In this document: positions 5,788 through 11,857 of the stretch, in pieces
Numbering within the stretch: the stretch's first letter is position 1
Layout of the letters: each line of letters opens with the position of its first letter
Source: Candidatus Aminicenantota bacterium
GTDB lineage: Bacteria; Acidobacteriota; Aminicenantia; S016-38
Reading direction: 5' to 3'
DNA: 11,857 nt
Assembly: GCA_027062035.1 (NCBI GenBank)
Contig: JAMOUL010000096.1
Span: 1 to 11,857, forward strand
Position numbers and translations under genes: made by a program
The notes under the pieces: generated by a model
The model's input: the letters and a program-made list of their open reading frames with translations, nothing else
What the model was told of the DNA's origin: nothing
Database searches by the model: none

Positions 5788-6255
5788 ATGAAAACAGCAG
5801 CGTTGTTCATTGGTATTCTGGTGCTTACCGGTTTTGTTCTTTCCCAGGGATATGGACCCTGTGGATATGGTTGTTACAGCTGGAATTCGGATAAACTTGT
5901 TGTGGTTCAGGGAGAACTTATCTCAGTAGCTCCCACCCAGATCAAGCTGAAAACTCAGGACCGGAACAGGATTTATAACCTTTATATGGGGCCTTTCTGG
6001 TATTTTTCAAGAATTGGACTCAAAATCTCCCCCGGGGATATAATCAGGGTTAAGGGATACCAGGTGCAGAATTCCAGCGGTTACCATATGTATGTTTCTG
6101 AAGTCATTGTGGGCGGGAAGACCTATCGTCTCAGAGACCAGAATGGAAGGCCCCTATGGTGGGATTATAGAGGGAAAGCCAACATTCCTGGTAGAAACAG
6201 AGGTTCCGGAGCAGGTATGGGAAAGGGCAGAAGAGGCGGCTCAGGCAGGTGGTGA
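5788..6255 (+). CDS. Secreted OB-like protein with LRDxxGxPLW motif, paralogue 1
   Basis: This 155-residue protein has a signal peptide (MKTAALFIGILVLTGFVLSQ), a short Gly/Cys/Tyr segment with two Cys (25, 29), then a beta-rich domain (36-127): VVVQGELISV, IKLKTQDRNRIYNLYMGPFW, GDIIRVKGYQ, MYVSEVIVGGKTY, ending in LRDQNGRPLW (115-124). Strand order and the G-D-x-I-x-V-K-G turn resemble an OB-fold. After the motif comes a Gly/Arg-rich basic tail (about 128-155). The next gene encodes a clear paralogue, so the pair arose by tandem duplication. Function is unknown to me; periplasmic or surface location is inferred from the signal. It lies 14 bases after the preceding stop within the sigma-54 operon. 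Confidence 0.8.
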   Translation: MKTAALFIGILVLTGFVLSQGYGPCGYGCYSWNSDKLVVVQGELISVAPTQIKLKTQDRNRIYNLYMGPFWYFSRIGLKISPGDIIRVKGYQVQNSSGYHMYVSEVIVGGKTYRLRDQNGRPLWWDYRGKANIPGRNRGSGAGMGKGRRGGSGRW

Positions 6256-6261
6256 TATAAT
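6253..6261 (+). promoter_or_regulatory. Candidate internal extended -10 promoter
   Basis: TGATATAAT is a perfect extended -10 (TGn + TATAAT); the TGA is also the stop of the upstream gene. The predicted start falls about 7 bases after the -10, at the A of the ATG at 6268, so any transcript would be nearly leaderless. There is no recognisable -35, as is common with extended -10 promoters. It could give basal expression of the kinase and regulator when the sigma-54 promoter is off. It may be chance in AT-rich DNA. Confidence 0.35.
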
Positions 6262-6267
6262 CTAACT

Positions 6268-6696
6268 ATGAGGAAAGTAGCAGGCTTTCTCCTTCTGTCC
6301 TTTATGATTATGGCAGGGGAGAAGGTCTGCTTTTTCTTTTCTCCGGAAAAAAAGGTGGAGATAGAGGGTAAGGTGGAAAAGATAGAAGAAAACCAGAATT
6401 TCTGTAGGTCATCATATTTTGTTGTTCTCAATGTTAAAGATAAAGCTGGAAAAGTTTTTAAAATATACATATCACCCTTATGGTTTTTTACAGAAAGACC
6501 CGATGTGGGTGAAGAGGTAAAGATTAAAGGAGCTTATTCTGAGGAGAACAGGAAACTCATTATAGCTGAATGGATATATTTTAGAGGAGAAAAAATATTT
6601 CTTCGTGACGAAAGGGGATTCCCCCTGTGGAGCAGACGGATGCGAAGGAGTAATTTATCCAGAAGAAGATCCGGGAGAAAATGGGAAAAAAGATAA
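6268..6696 (+). CDS. Secreted OB-like protein with LRDxxGxPLW motif, paralogue 2
   Basis: This 142-residue paralogue of the preceding gene has a signal-like N-terminus (MRKVAGFLLLSFMIMAG), then VEIEGKVEKIE, FKIYISPLWFF, GEEVKIKGAY, LIIAEWIYFRGEKIF and LRDERGFPLW (112-121), aligning block by block with the neighbour (LYMGPFWYF, GDIIRVKGY, YVSEVIVGGKTY, LRDQNGRPLW). It also ends in a strongly basic tail (about 122-142, 11 Arg), rich in Arg/Ser rather than Gly. Cys 21 and 46 are its only cysteines. The SD before the ATG is weak. The end overlaps the kinase start by 16 bases, implying translational coupling of this protein to the two-component system; it may be an accessory to signal sensing rather than only an output (inference). 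Confidence 0.8.
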   Translation: MRKVAGFLLLSFMIMAGEKVCFFFSPEKKVEIEGKVEKIEENQNFCRSSYFVVLNVKDKAGKVFKIYISPLWFFTERPDVGEEVKIKGAYSEENRKLIIAEWIYFRGEKIFLRDERGFPLWSRRMRRSNLSRRRSGRKWEKR

Positions 6697-7859
6697 TAAT
6701 TCTGTTTTCCATACCTTTTATATTGCTTGTTGCATTTTATTTTTATTTTTTTTCCTATGTAAATTCTAAAAACAGAGAACGGGTCCTGGCACTTTCCCTT
6801 TCACAGGCAAGACTTAATTCTGTTTTTATTGAGGTAGCAGGCAAGCACCTTATGGAGGAGGGGGAAGAAAGTCTCGAAAGGTTCCTCAGGGGATTAATGG
6901 AAGATGATAATGTAATTTATGTGGCAGTTAAGAAAAAGGATAAATTAATATTCTGGGATAGCAAGTACTCAGGGTATCTTCCCATCGAAAGGGAGAATCC
7001 CCCAAGAATTTTCTCTTCTCCCATTGGAAGTATCCTTGAGCTGAAGGGAGATATTGGAAATGGGATTTCGGTATATCTCGGGTTCGATTTTTCGCTTCTG
7101 GATGAGATCAAGAGGCGGTCCTTTACCAATTTTCTTATAGTATTCATAACCCTTCTCGTCTTTTCAGCCCTTTCCCTCGGGTATGTTTTGTATATAAACA
7201 GGTTATATTTTATCAAAGAAAGGGAGTTGATGGGTGAAAGACAGGAAAAGGAAAGATTTAAAGAATTATCCCTTCTTACCTCCTCACTGTCCCACGAGTT
7301 GAAAAATCCGGTTAACAATCTCTACCTGAATTTGCAATTGCTGGAGGGAAAGATTCAGGGAGAGAAAGAGGGAAAGTACATTTCAAGAATAAAGGAGGAG
7401 GCCCGAAGGCTTTCCCAGATCATAGAAACCCATCTGTCACTAATAAAGCTTTCCCCGGACTTCAGGAAGGTAAGACTGAGGGATCTGATTCCTTCCGGAT
7501 ATTCGGTGAACTTAATTCTGGAATTTGATGAGGATTTTTCCATTGTTACCGATCCGGACCTTTTCCGCCTGGTAATTTCCAATCTTTTAAGAAATTCACA
7601 GGAGGCTGGAGCCAGAAACGTATGGATTAGAGCGTATGGGCGGAGAATGGAAGTGGAAGACGATGCAGGGGGCGTAAGCGAAGATCATCTTAAAAAGCTA
7701 TTTTACCCCTTTTATTCCGGAAAGAAGGAAGGAACAGGCATAGGACTTGCACTGGTGAAAAGGATTGTAGAGGCCCTTAATATGAAAATCCGGGCAGAAA
7801 ATGGAGATAAGGGTCTTAAAATTATAATGGAGATACAAAATGAGAATACTGGTAATTGA
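6681..7859 (+). CDS. Membrane sensor histidine kinase, partner of the NtrC-type regulator
   Basis: This 392-residue protein has TM1 at about 4-25, an extracytoplasmic domain of about 125 residues (27-150), TM2 at about 153-174, a short linker, and a HisKA/HATPase core. The H-box is SSLSHELKNP with His205 as phosphoacceptor; the N-box is FRLVISNLLRNSQEAG (Asn301/305); G1 is EDDAGG (Asp328); G2 is GTGIGLAL (351-358). There is no PAS or HAMP domain of standard length, so the signal should be read by the external domain, whose family I do not recognise. It senses a periplasmic condition and phosphorylates the response regulator whose ATG lies inside its last 20 bases. GGGAG at 6673-6677 supports the start. 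The start overlaps the preceding OB-like gene, tying exported protein, sensor and regulator into one translation unit. Confidence 0.93.
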   Translation: MGKKIIILFSIPFILLVAFYFYFFSYVNSKNRERVLALSLSQARLNSVFIEVAGKHLMEEGEESLERFLRGLMEDDNVIYVAVKKKDKLIFWDSKYSGYLPIERENPPRIFSSPIGSILELKGDIGNGISVYLGFDFSLLDEIKRRSFTNFLIVFITLLVFSALSLGYVLYINRLYFIKERELMGERQEKERFKELSLLTSSLSHELKNPVNNLYLNLQLLEGKIQGEKEGKYISRIKEEARRLSQIIETHLSLIKLSPDFRKVRLRDLIPSGYSVNLILEFDEDFSIVTDPDLFRLVISNLLRNSQEAGARNVWIRAYGRRMEVEDDAGGVSEDHLKKLFYPFYSGKKEGTGIGLALVKRIVEALNMKIRAENGDKGLKIIMEIQNENTGN

Positions 7860-9186
7860 GGACGAAAGACCTTCTGCTGAAGCTTTAAGGGAGTTTCTCG
7901 AGGAAAGGGAGTATGAGGTAGAAGTTGCTGAAAATGGAACTGATGGAATTGAGAAGTTTTCAAACTCCAGCTTTGATGTTGTGCTTCTGGACTGGAAGTT
8001 ACCGGATATGGAGGGGGATGAAGTATTTGAAAAAATAAGGGAAATAAATCCCCTCGTGATAGTGATATTTATAACTGCTTTTGGGATGGTGGAGCGGGCA
8101 GTTAAGGTTCTGAGGAAGGGTGCATTTTATTATATGACCAAACCCATAGAACTGGATCAGCTTATTCATCTCATAAAAGAAGCGGAGGAGAAAATAAACC
8201 TGAGAAAGGAGGTTGAAGTTCTCAGAGAAGCTCTGGGTGAAAGATTTAGCTTCGAGAATTTTATTGCCAAATCGCGAAAAATGCAGGAGGTCCTTTCTCT
8301 GGCAATGAGAGCGGCAACCTCGAATGCAAACATTTTAATTACAGGGGAAAGCGGAACCGGAAAGGAAATGCTTGCAAGGATTATCCACAACGTTTCCCCC
8401 AGAGCTGAGGGTCCCTTTGTAGCCGTGAATCTTGCTGCGATTCCGGAAACACTGATCGAGAGCGAACTCTTTGGCGCAGAGAAGGGAGCTTACACGGGCG
8501 CAGACAGAGCAAGACCCGGAAAATTCGAAGTTGCTTCAGGCGGTACGCTATTTCTGGATGAGATATCCGAGATACCTCCTGCGGTTCAGGTGAAGCTTTT
8601 AAGGGTGCTTCAGGAAAGGGAGGTTCAGAGACTTGGTTCTTCCAGAACCATTAAAGTGGATGTAAGAATAATTTCTGCCACCAACAAGAACCTGGAAAGG
8701 ATGGTGGAAGATGGAACATTTAGAAGCGATCTATACTACCGGTTGAATGTAATAGAGATCCAGTTGCCTCCCCTTAGGGAAAGAAAGGAAGAAATACCCT
8801 CTCTGGTGGAGTTTTTTATTAAGAAGTATTCAGCATTTAACGGAAAACCGATAAAGGGAATAACCAGGGAAGCAATGGATGCTCTGATGAAATACCATTT
8901 TCCGGGGAATATAAGGGAACTTGAAAACATTATAGAAAGGGCCGTGGTTCTTACCAGGGGCGAATATATCGGTTTTGAGGACCTTCCTTCCCACATCGTA
9001 AAAGGGAAAAATAAAAAGGGTGGTACCCTGATGGAGAGATTGAGGGAGGAAGAAAGGCGTATTATACTTGAAACCCTTGAGGATGCCGGGTGGAATCAAA
9101 GCGAAGCCGCAAGGCGTCTTGGGCTTTCAGAAAGTACCCTTCGATATAGAATGAAAATTCTTGAAATCAGTAAAAAACGAAATTGA
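7840..9186 (+). CDS. NtrC-family sigma-54-dependent response regulator
   Basis: This 448-residue protein has the full three-domain layout. The receiver (1-118) has the acidic pair Glu7/Asp8, phosphoacceptor Asp51 (LLDWKLPD), Thr79 and Lys101. The AAA+ sigma-54 domain (about 140-375) has Walker A GESGTGKE (169-176), the sigma-54 contact loop GAYTGA (216-221; Tyr replaces the usual Phe), Walker B GGTLFLDE (234-241) and the SDLYYRLNV region (296-304). The C-terminal Fis-type helix-turn-helix is WNQSEAARRLGLSESTLRYR (418-437). It should activate RpoN promoters after phosphorylation by the kinase encoded just upstream. GGAGAT before the ATG and the 20-base overlap fix the start. Two RpoN promoters with matching inverted repeats lie within 7 kb, one driving this operon, so autoregulation and control of the 1446 operon are strongly suggested. 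Confidence 0.96.
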   Translation: MRILVIEDERPSAEALREFLEEREYEVEVAENGTDGIEKFSNSSFDVVLLDWKLPDMEGDEVFEKIREINPLVIVIFITAFGMVERAVKVLRKGAFYYMTKPIELDQLIHLIKEAEEKINLRKEVEVLREALGERFSFENFIAKSRKMQEVLSLAMRAATSNANILITGESGTGKEMLARIIHNVSPRAEGPFVAVNLAAIPETLIESELFGAEKGAYTGADRARPGKFEVASGGTLFLDEISEIPPAVQVKLLRVLQEREVQRLGSSRTIKVDVRIISATNKNLERMVEDGTFRSDLYYRLNVIEIQLPPLRERKEEIPSLVEFFIKKYSAFNGKPIKGITREAMDALMKYHFPGNIRELENIIERAVVLTRGEYIGFEDLPSHIVKGKNKKGGTLMERLREEERRIILETLEDAGWNQSEAARRLGLSESTLRYRMKILEISKKRN

Positions 9187-9234
9187 AAGCCAGAAATACT
9201 GGAAAACCCTTTTAAAACGTAACATTATAAAGGT

Positions 9235-9930
9235 ATGAGGAGAAAATTTTTGTTAATTTTGCCTCTTATCCTGATGGTGAGTTTAGGGGGGTGTCACAAG
9301 GGAGACAACAATACAGCTGGCTTTTCCGGAAAGATTTTAATGCTGGGAAGATCAGTTATGGGGGGATGGTTTGAGCACTGGGGAGATTATAGCCATGTAC
9401 AGAAGGACGGATATGATCTTTACTATGGGGAGATGCAATCCCCACCTGCCATTGTTAATTCTGCAATTTCACGGATGGATTCTCAAGGGGTGGATTCTAA
9501 ATGGATAGTCTTTTTTAAACTTTGCTTTGTGGATTTTTATGGGGGGAGTCAACAGGAAGCTCAGGAAAACCTTGCAAGGAATAAAGAATATGTGAGGGAG
9601 GTTTATGAACAGGTTAAATCCAGAGGGGCTATACTGATAGTTGGAAATGCTCTTCCCCAGGTCTGTGAATACACAACATCCTACTTGAAGTGGAATCATT
9701 CTCAGTACAATGCCTGGCTGGAGGAGATGGCGAGGGAAAATGAGGGCTTTTATGTTTTTGATATGTACTCGGTCCTTGTGAATTCAAAGGGCTGTTTGCG
9801 TTCTGATTACTCTGTATCCCCCTATGATTCTCATCTTAATGATAAGGCCTATTCCGCTCTGGATGCGAAGTTCTTCCCGTTCCTGAAGAACAATTTCAAA
9901 GTTGTAAGCATACATATTCCTGGATTTTAA
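9235..9930 (+). CDS. SGNH/GDSL-hydrolase-like lipoprotein
   Basis: This 231-residue protein has a signal peptide ending in lipobox LGGC (Cys20), so it is probably a lipid-anchored envelope protein. The mature part has an SGNH-like layout: first strand KILMLGRSVMGGW (33-45) with Ser40 in the nucleophile position but GRS in place of GDS, a helix/strand core with GAILIVGNALPQV (131-143), and a C-terminal YDSHLND (197-203) with the Asp/His expected of the catalytic dyad. If active it would be an esterase or carbohydrate deacetylase; the substrate is unknown. Five further Cys residues could form disulfides. It begins 48 bases after the regulator's stop; AAAGGT is close to the ATG, giving a poor SD spacing. 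Whether it belongs to the sigma-54 operon or has its own promoter is unresolved; no good terminator is seen between. Confidence 0.75.
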   Translation: MRRKFLLILPLILMVSLGGCHKGDNNTAGFSGKILMLGRSVMGGWFEHWGDYSHVQKDGYDLYYGEMQSPPAIVNSAISRMDSQGVDSKWIVFFKLCFVDFYGGSQQEAQENLARNKEYVREVYEQVKSRGAILIVGNALPQVCEYTTSYLKWNHSQYNAWLEEMARENEGFYVFDMYSVLVNSKGCLRSDYSVSPYDSHLNDKAYSALDAKFFPFLKNNFKVVSIHIPGF

Positions 9931-9939
9931 TGTTATAAT
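9931..9939 (+). promoter_or_regulatory. Extended -10 element of the tRNA-Leu promoter
   Basis: TGTTATAAT is a perfect extended -10, with the -10 hexamer at 9934-9939; the predicted start (about 9946) is 2 bases before the mature tRNA 5' end. The upstream -35 (TACATA, 9911-9916) is weak. The element begins right after the stop codon of the lipoprotein gene. Confidence 0.55.
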
Positions 9940-9947
9940 TTATGTGT

Positions 9948-10033
9948 GCCGAAGTGGCGGAATTGGCAGACGCGCTAGATTCAGGATCTAGTGGGCGTTG
10001 CCCGTAGGGGTTCGAGTCCCCTCTTCGGCACCA
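9948..10033 (+). tRNA. tRNA-Leu (anticodon CAG)
   Basis: The cloverleaf is complete: acceptor stem GCCGAAG (9948-9954) pairs with CTTCGGC (10023-10029), followed by A and an encoded CCA (10031-10033). The anticodon stem CTAGA/TCTAG (9975-9979, 9987-9991) holds the loop TTCAGGA with anticodon CAG at 9982-9984, reading CUG. A long variable arm with stem GGGC/GCCC marks a class II tRNA, and the T-arm is GGGG-TTCGAGT-CCCC. All features agree with Leu. The gene for a sensor kinase starts 7 bases after the CCA. Confidence 0.98.
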
Positions 10034-10040
10034 AAGAGTT

Positions 10041-11857
10041 TTGAAAGGCAAGGGGTACCTCTTAATAACCATAATAATTTTCCTCCTCGGATTAATTAAC
10101 TTTTACAAGAACGTTTTTTCACCACCTTTGAGCGATTCTATAGTCTGGACCAGAGATCTTATTTGTGTGCGGTCACAGGTGGAAGGGATTGAACCCGGGG
10201 ATAAATTGGTGGAGATAGGAGGAAAAAGAGTAAAATCCCTCGGTGACCTTTACAGAGAGCTTTCCCTTTACGAAGAGGGAGAGGGTGTAGTATATAGAGT
10301 AAAAAAAATAAATGGAAAAGAAAGCCTCCAGTTTATCTTGCTCAAGAAAAAGCTGGCCTCCCTTTCTTATATTCTGTTTTCCCTTGTTGGTTTTCTCTCA
10401 ATAGCGCTGGGACTTTATCTTTTTTTCAGAATAGAATTTGAGGACATAAAAAACAGGTTTCTTATCCTGGTTACCCTGCTTTTTTCTTTATATGTTTTTT
10501 CTCCCAATCTTGAAGGGACCGCTTTAGATTTTATATTCTATGTTTTAAAAAATTTCTCCCTCTGGTTTTTCCCTGCGTATTTCCTTTACTTCTTTTCCCT
10601 ATTTCCCCACAGAGTCGAAATTAAATGGAAGAGGACCATAATCTTTCTTCTTCCTTCCATTTTATTTGTGATTCAGATGGCTTCATTTTTGTTTTCCTCT
10701 TACCTTCCCTATCCGGTGATAATAAGGGTCTCCAGCTCTCTGAAATTGCTTCAGTATATCTTTTTGGGAATTTATTCAGCTCTGTCCATTGCCCTTCTGG
10801 TTTATTTGTTGCTGACCGTTTCCAATGAAGAGGAAAGGGCTCAGATTAAATGGATGCTTACCGGTATAACAGCCGCACTTTTGCCCTTTATCTTTCTTTA
10901 TGTTTTGCCTCAGGTAGCTGGAAGACCAGTAAGTCAATTTGGACAGTTGTCCGCAGCCTTTCATGTTTTCCTTCCCCTTTCCTTTCTCTCCAGTTTAACC
11001 AAATTTCGACTTCCTGACGTGGACATTATACTCAAAAGGGGACTGGCATTTACCATTTCCTTTCTTGTGGTTCTTTCCCTGTTTCTGCTTTTTGCAGTGA
11101 GGTTTTTCCCCAGGGAAAAGAGGGGGATAGCGGTTATTTTTATGACCGGTGCCATCTTCCTGGCTGTATTGATTTTCCCCGTTCTATATGAGCGAATTAA
11201 CGATTTTATGGATAGGATCTTTTACAAAAAGACCTTCTTTTACAGAACGCATCTGGTGGAAATTGCCAAGGAGATCGCTGCAGAAAAGGAATGGTATGGT
11301 ATAGAAAAGAAGCTTTCTGAAAGTATATCAAAGGCCCTTTCTGCAAGAGGAACAGCCCTTTATGGCTTCAATGGTAAGGAATATCAGCTTATTGGAAAGA
11401 GTGGAAAAGGTCATCCTCCTGCTACCATGGATGTACCTGCCCTGATCCCGGGGTATGTTAAGCTCTGGAAGTTTCGCAGGAAGGAAAAGGACCTGGGATT
11501 TCTGTTACTTGGGCCGAAGGAGAGGGGCAAGTATTATAATATCGAGGACTATGAGCTTCTGGAATTTATCTCTCCCTATATTACCCTGGCCCTTGAAAAT
11601 TCACTACTCTATATGAACCTCAGAAAGAGAGCAGAGGAGCTTGAGGCCCTTAAGGAATTTAACGAAAGTATAGTGGAAAGTCTTCCTATTTCCCTTGTTA
11701 TAACCGATGGAACAGGAAGGGTTATAAAAATGAACAAGGAGGCGGAGAGGAGTTTTACCCCTTCAGAGATAGAAAAACTCGCTCCGGAGCTTCTATCACT
11801 GGAAGAAGGAAGGGCCTATGAAAGATGGATAACAAATAAAAAAGGAGAAAAAAGATT
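10041..11857 (+). CDS. Large multi-TM sensor protein (PDZ-like, ~10 TM, GAF, PAS), probably a histidine kinase; 3' truncated
   Basis: The frame is open from just after the tRNA to the window end, about 605 residues without a stop. TM1 lies at 6-22, then a PDZ-like segment (47-100; GIEPGDKLVEIGGKRVKSLGDL), about nine more membrane helices (106-390), and the juxtamembrane RINDFMDRIFYKKTFFYR (about 385-402) typical of 7TM-class sensor kinases. A GAF-like domain (405-525; DLGFLLLGPKERGKYYNIED) is followed by a coiled coil and a PAS start (541-600; ESLPISLVITDGTGRVIKMNKEA). A HisKA/HATPase domain is expected beyond the edge, as in PrsK-like kinases, but is not seen. The TTG at 10041 is chosen because it precedes TM1 with no ATG nearby; AAAGAG is the only SD-like sequence. 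Transcription may depend on the tRNA promoter. Confidence 0.8.
   Translation, partial: MKGKGYLLITIIIFLLGLINFYKNVFSPPLSDSIVWTRDLICVRSQVEGIEPGDKLVEIGGKRVKSLGDLYRELSLYEEGEGVVYRVKKINGKESLQFILLKKKLASLSYILFSLVGFLSIALGLYLFFRIEFEDIKNRFLILVTLLFSLYVFSPNLEGTALDFIFYVLKNFSLWFFPAYFLYFFSLFPHRVEIKWKRTIIFLLPSILFVIQMASFLFSSYLPYPVIIRVSSSLKLLQYIFLGIYSALSIALLVYLLLTVSNEEERAQIKWMLTGITAALLPFIFLYVLPQVAGRPVSQFGQLSAAFHVFLPLSFLSSLTKFRLPDVDIILKRGLAFTISFLVVLSLFLLFAVRFFPREKRGIAVIFMTGAIFLAVLIFPVLYERINDFMDRIFYKKTFFYRTHLVEIAKEIAAEKEWYGIEKKLSESISKALSARGTALYGFNGKEYQLIGKSGKGHPPATMDVPALIPGYVKLWKFRRKEKDLGFLLLGPKERGKYYNIEDYELLEFISPYITLALENSLLYMNLRKRAEELEALKEFNESIVESLPISLVITDGTGRVIKMNKEAERSFTPSEIEKLAPELLSLEEGRAYERWITNKKGEKR

Noticed and set aside
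8272..8287. TCGCGAAAAATGCAGG, similar to the left part of the activator palindrome
   Set aside because: It lies inside the regulator gene, lacks the right arm, and encodes the conserved AKSRKMQEV stretch at the start of the AAA+ domain; probably chance.
9190..9202. CCAG-AAATA-CTGG hairpin after the regulator gene as a terminator
   Set aside because: The stem is only 4 bp and the following T-run (CCCTTTT) is short and displaced; not convincing.
10625..10828. Short plus-strand open frame within the right-hand gene
   Set aside because: It lies wholly inside the long open frame of the multi-TM sensor, in another frame, with no SD.

Overview
The window looks like a chromosomal segment from a Gram-negative, sigma-54-using bacterium with a moderately AT-rich genome. 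Outer-membrane-type beta-strand-rich proteins, a lipoprotein with a clear lipobox, several Sec signal peptides and two-component systems support an outer-membrane-bearing organism. I cannot fix the lineage from sequence alone. No insertion sequences, phage genes or CRISPR arrays were seen, and no gene-free stretch exceeds about 230 bases.

Layout, left to right. (1) The 3' end of an envelope protein gene (1-303), then a NapH/NosR/YccM-type membrane polyferredoxin (315-1217). (2) A plus-strand pair behind a sigma-54 promoter at 1396-1411: a secreted protein with acidic DxDxDG loops, a CxxC and a His/Asn-rich tail (1446-2255), overlapping a predicted outer-membrane beta-barrel (2248-3336). (3) A minus-strand pair read from about 5205 down to 3333: a secreted proline-rich protein with a duplicated C-terminal module, and an ArsB/NhaD-type permease. 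(4) A five-gene plus-strand operon behind a second sigma-54 promoter at 5361-5376: a small secreted Cys-containing protein (5420), two tandem paralogous small secreted proteins ending in an LRDxxGxPLW motif and a basic tail (5788, 6268), a membrane histidine kinase (6681) and an NtrC-family sigma-54 activator (7840). (5) An SGNH-hydrolase-like lipoprotein (9235-9930), a tRNA-Leu(CAG) (9948-10033), and 7 bases later a large multi-membrane-segment sensor protein (PDZ-like, about 10 TM, GAF, PAS) that runs off the window's right edge.

The main discovery is a self-contained sigma-54 regulon. Both sigma-54 promoters (GG-N10-GC, 13 of 16 bases identical) have a near-identical 16-bp inverted repeat (TCGCAAAATCTTGCGA or TCGCGAAAAATTGCGA) centred about 95 bases upstream of the predicted start, plus a degenerate copy exactly 19 bp further downstream in both cases. 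The NtrC-type regulator encoded in the second operon is the natural candidate to bind them. This would make operon 4 autoregulated and operon 2 its partner target. Apart from the kinase and regulator, every predicted product of these two operons carries an export signal. The system therefore looks like a kinase that senses an envelope condition and switches on a set of exported, largely unrecognised proteins. The inducing signal and the role of the exported proteins cannot be read from the sequence; metal or ion binding is one possibility suggested by the His-rich and acidic-loop protein.
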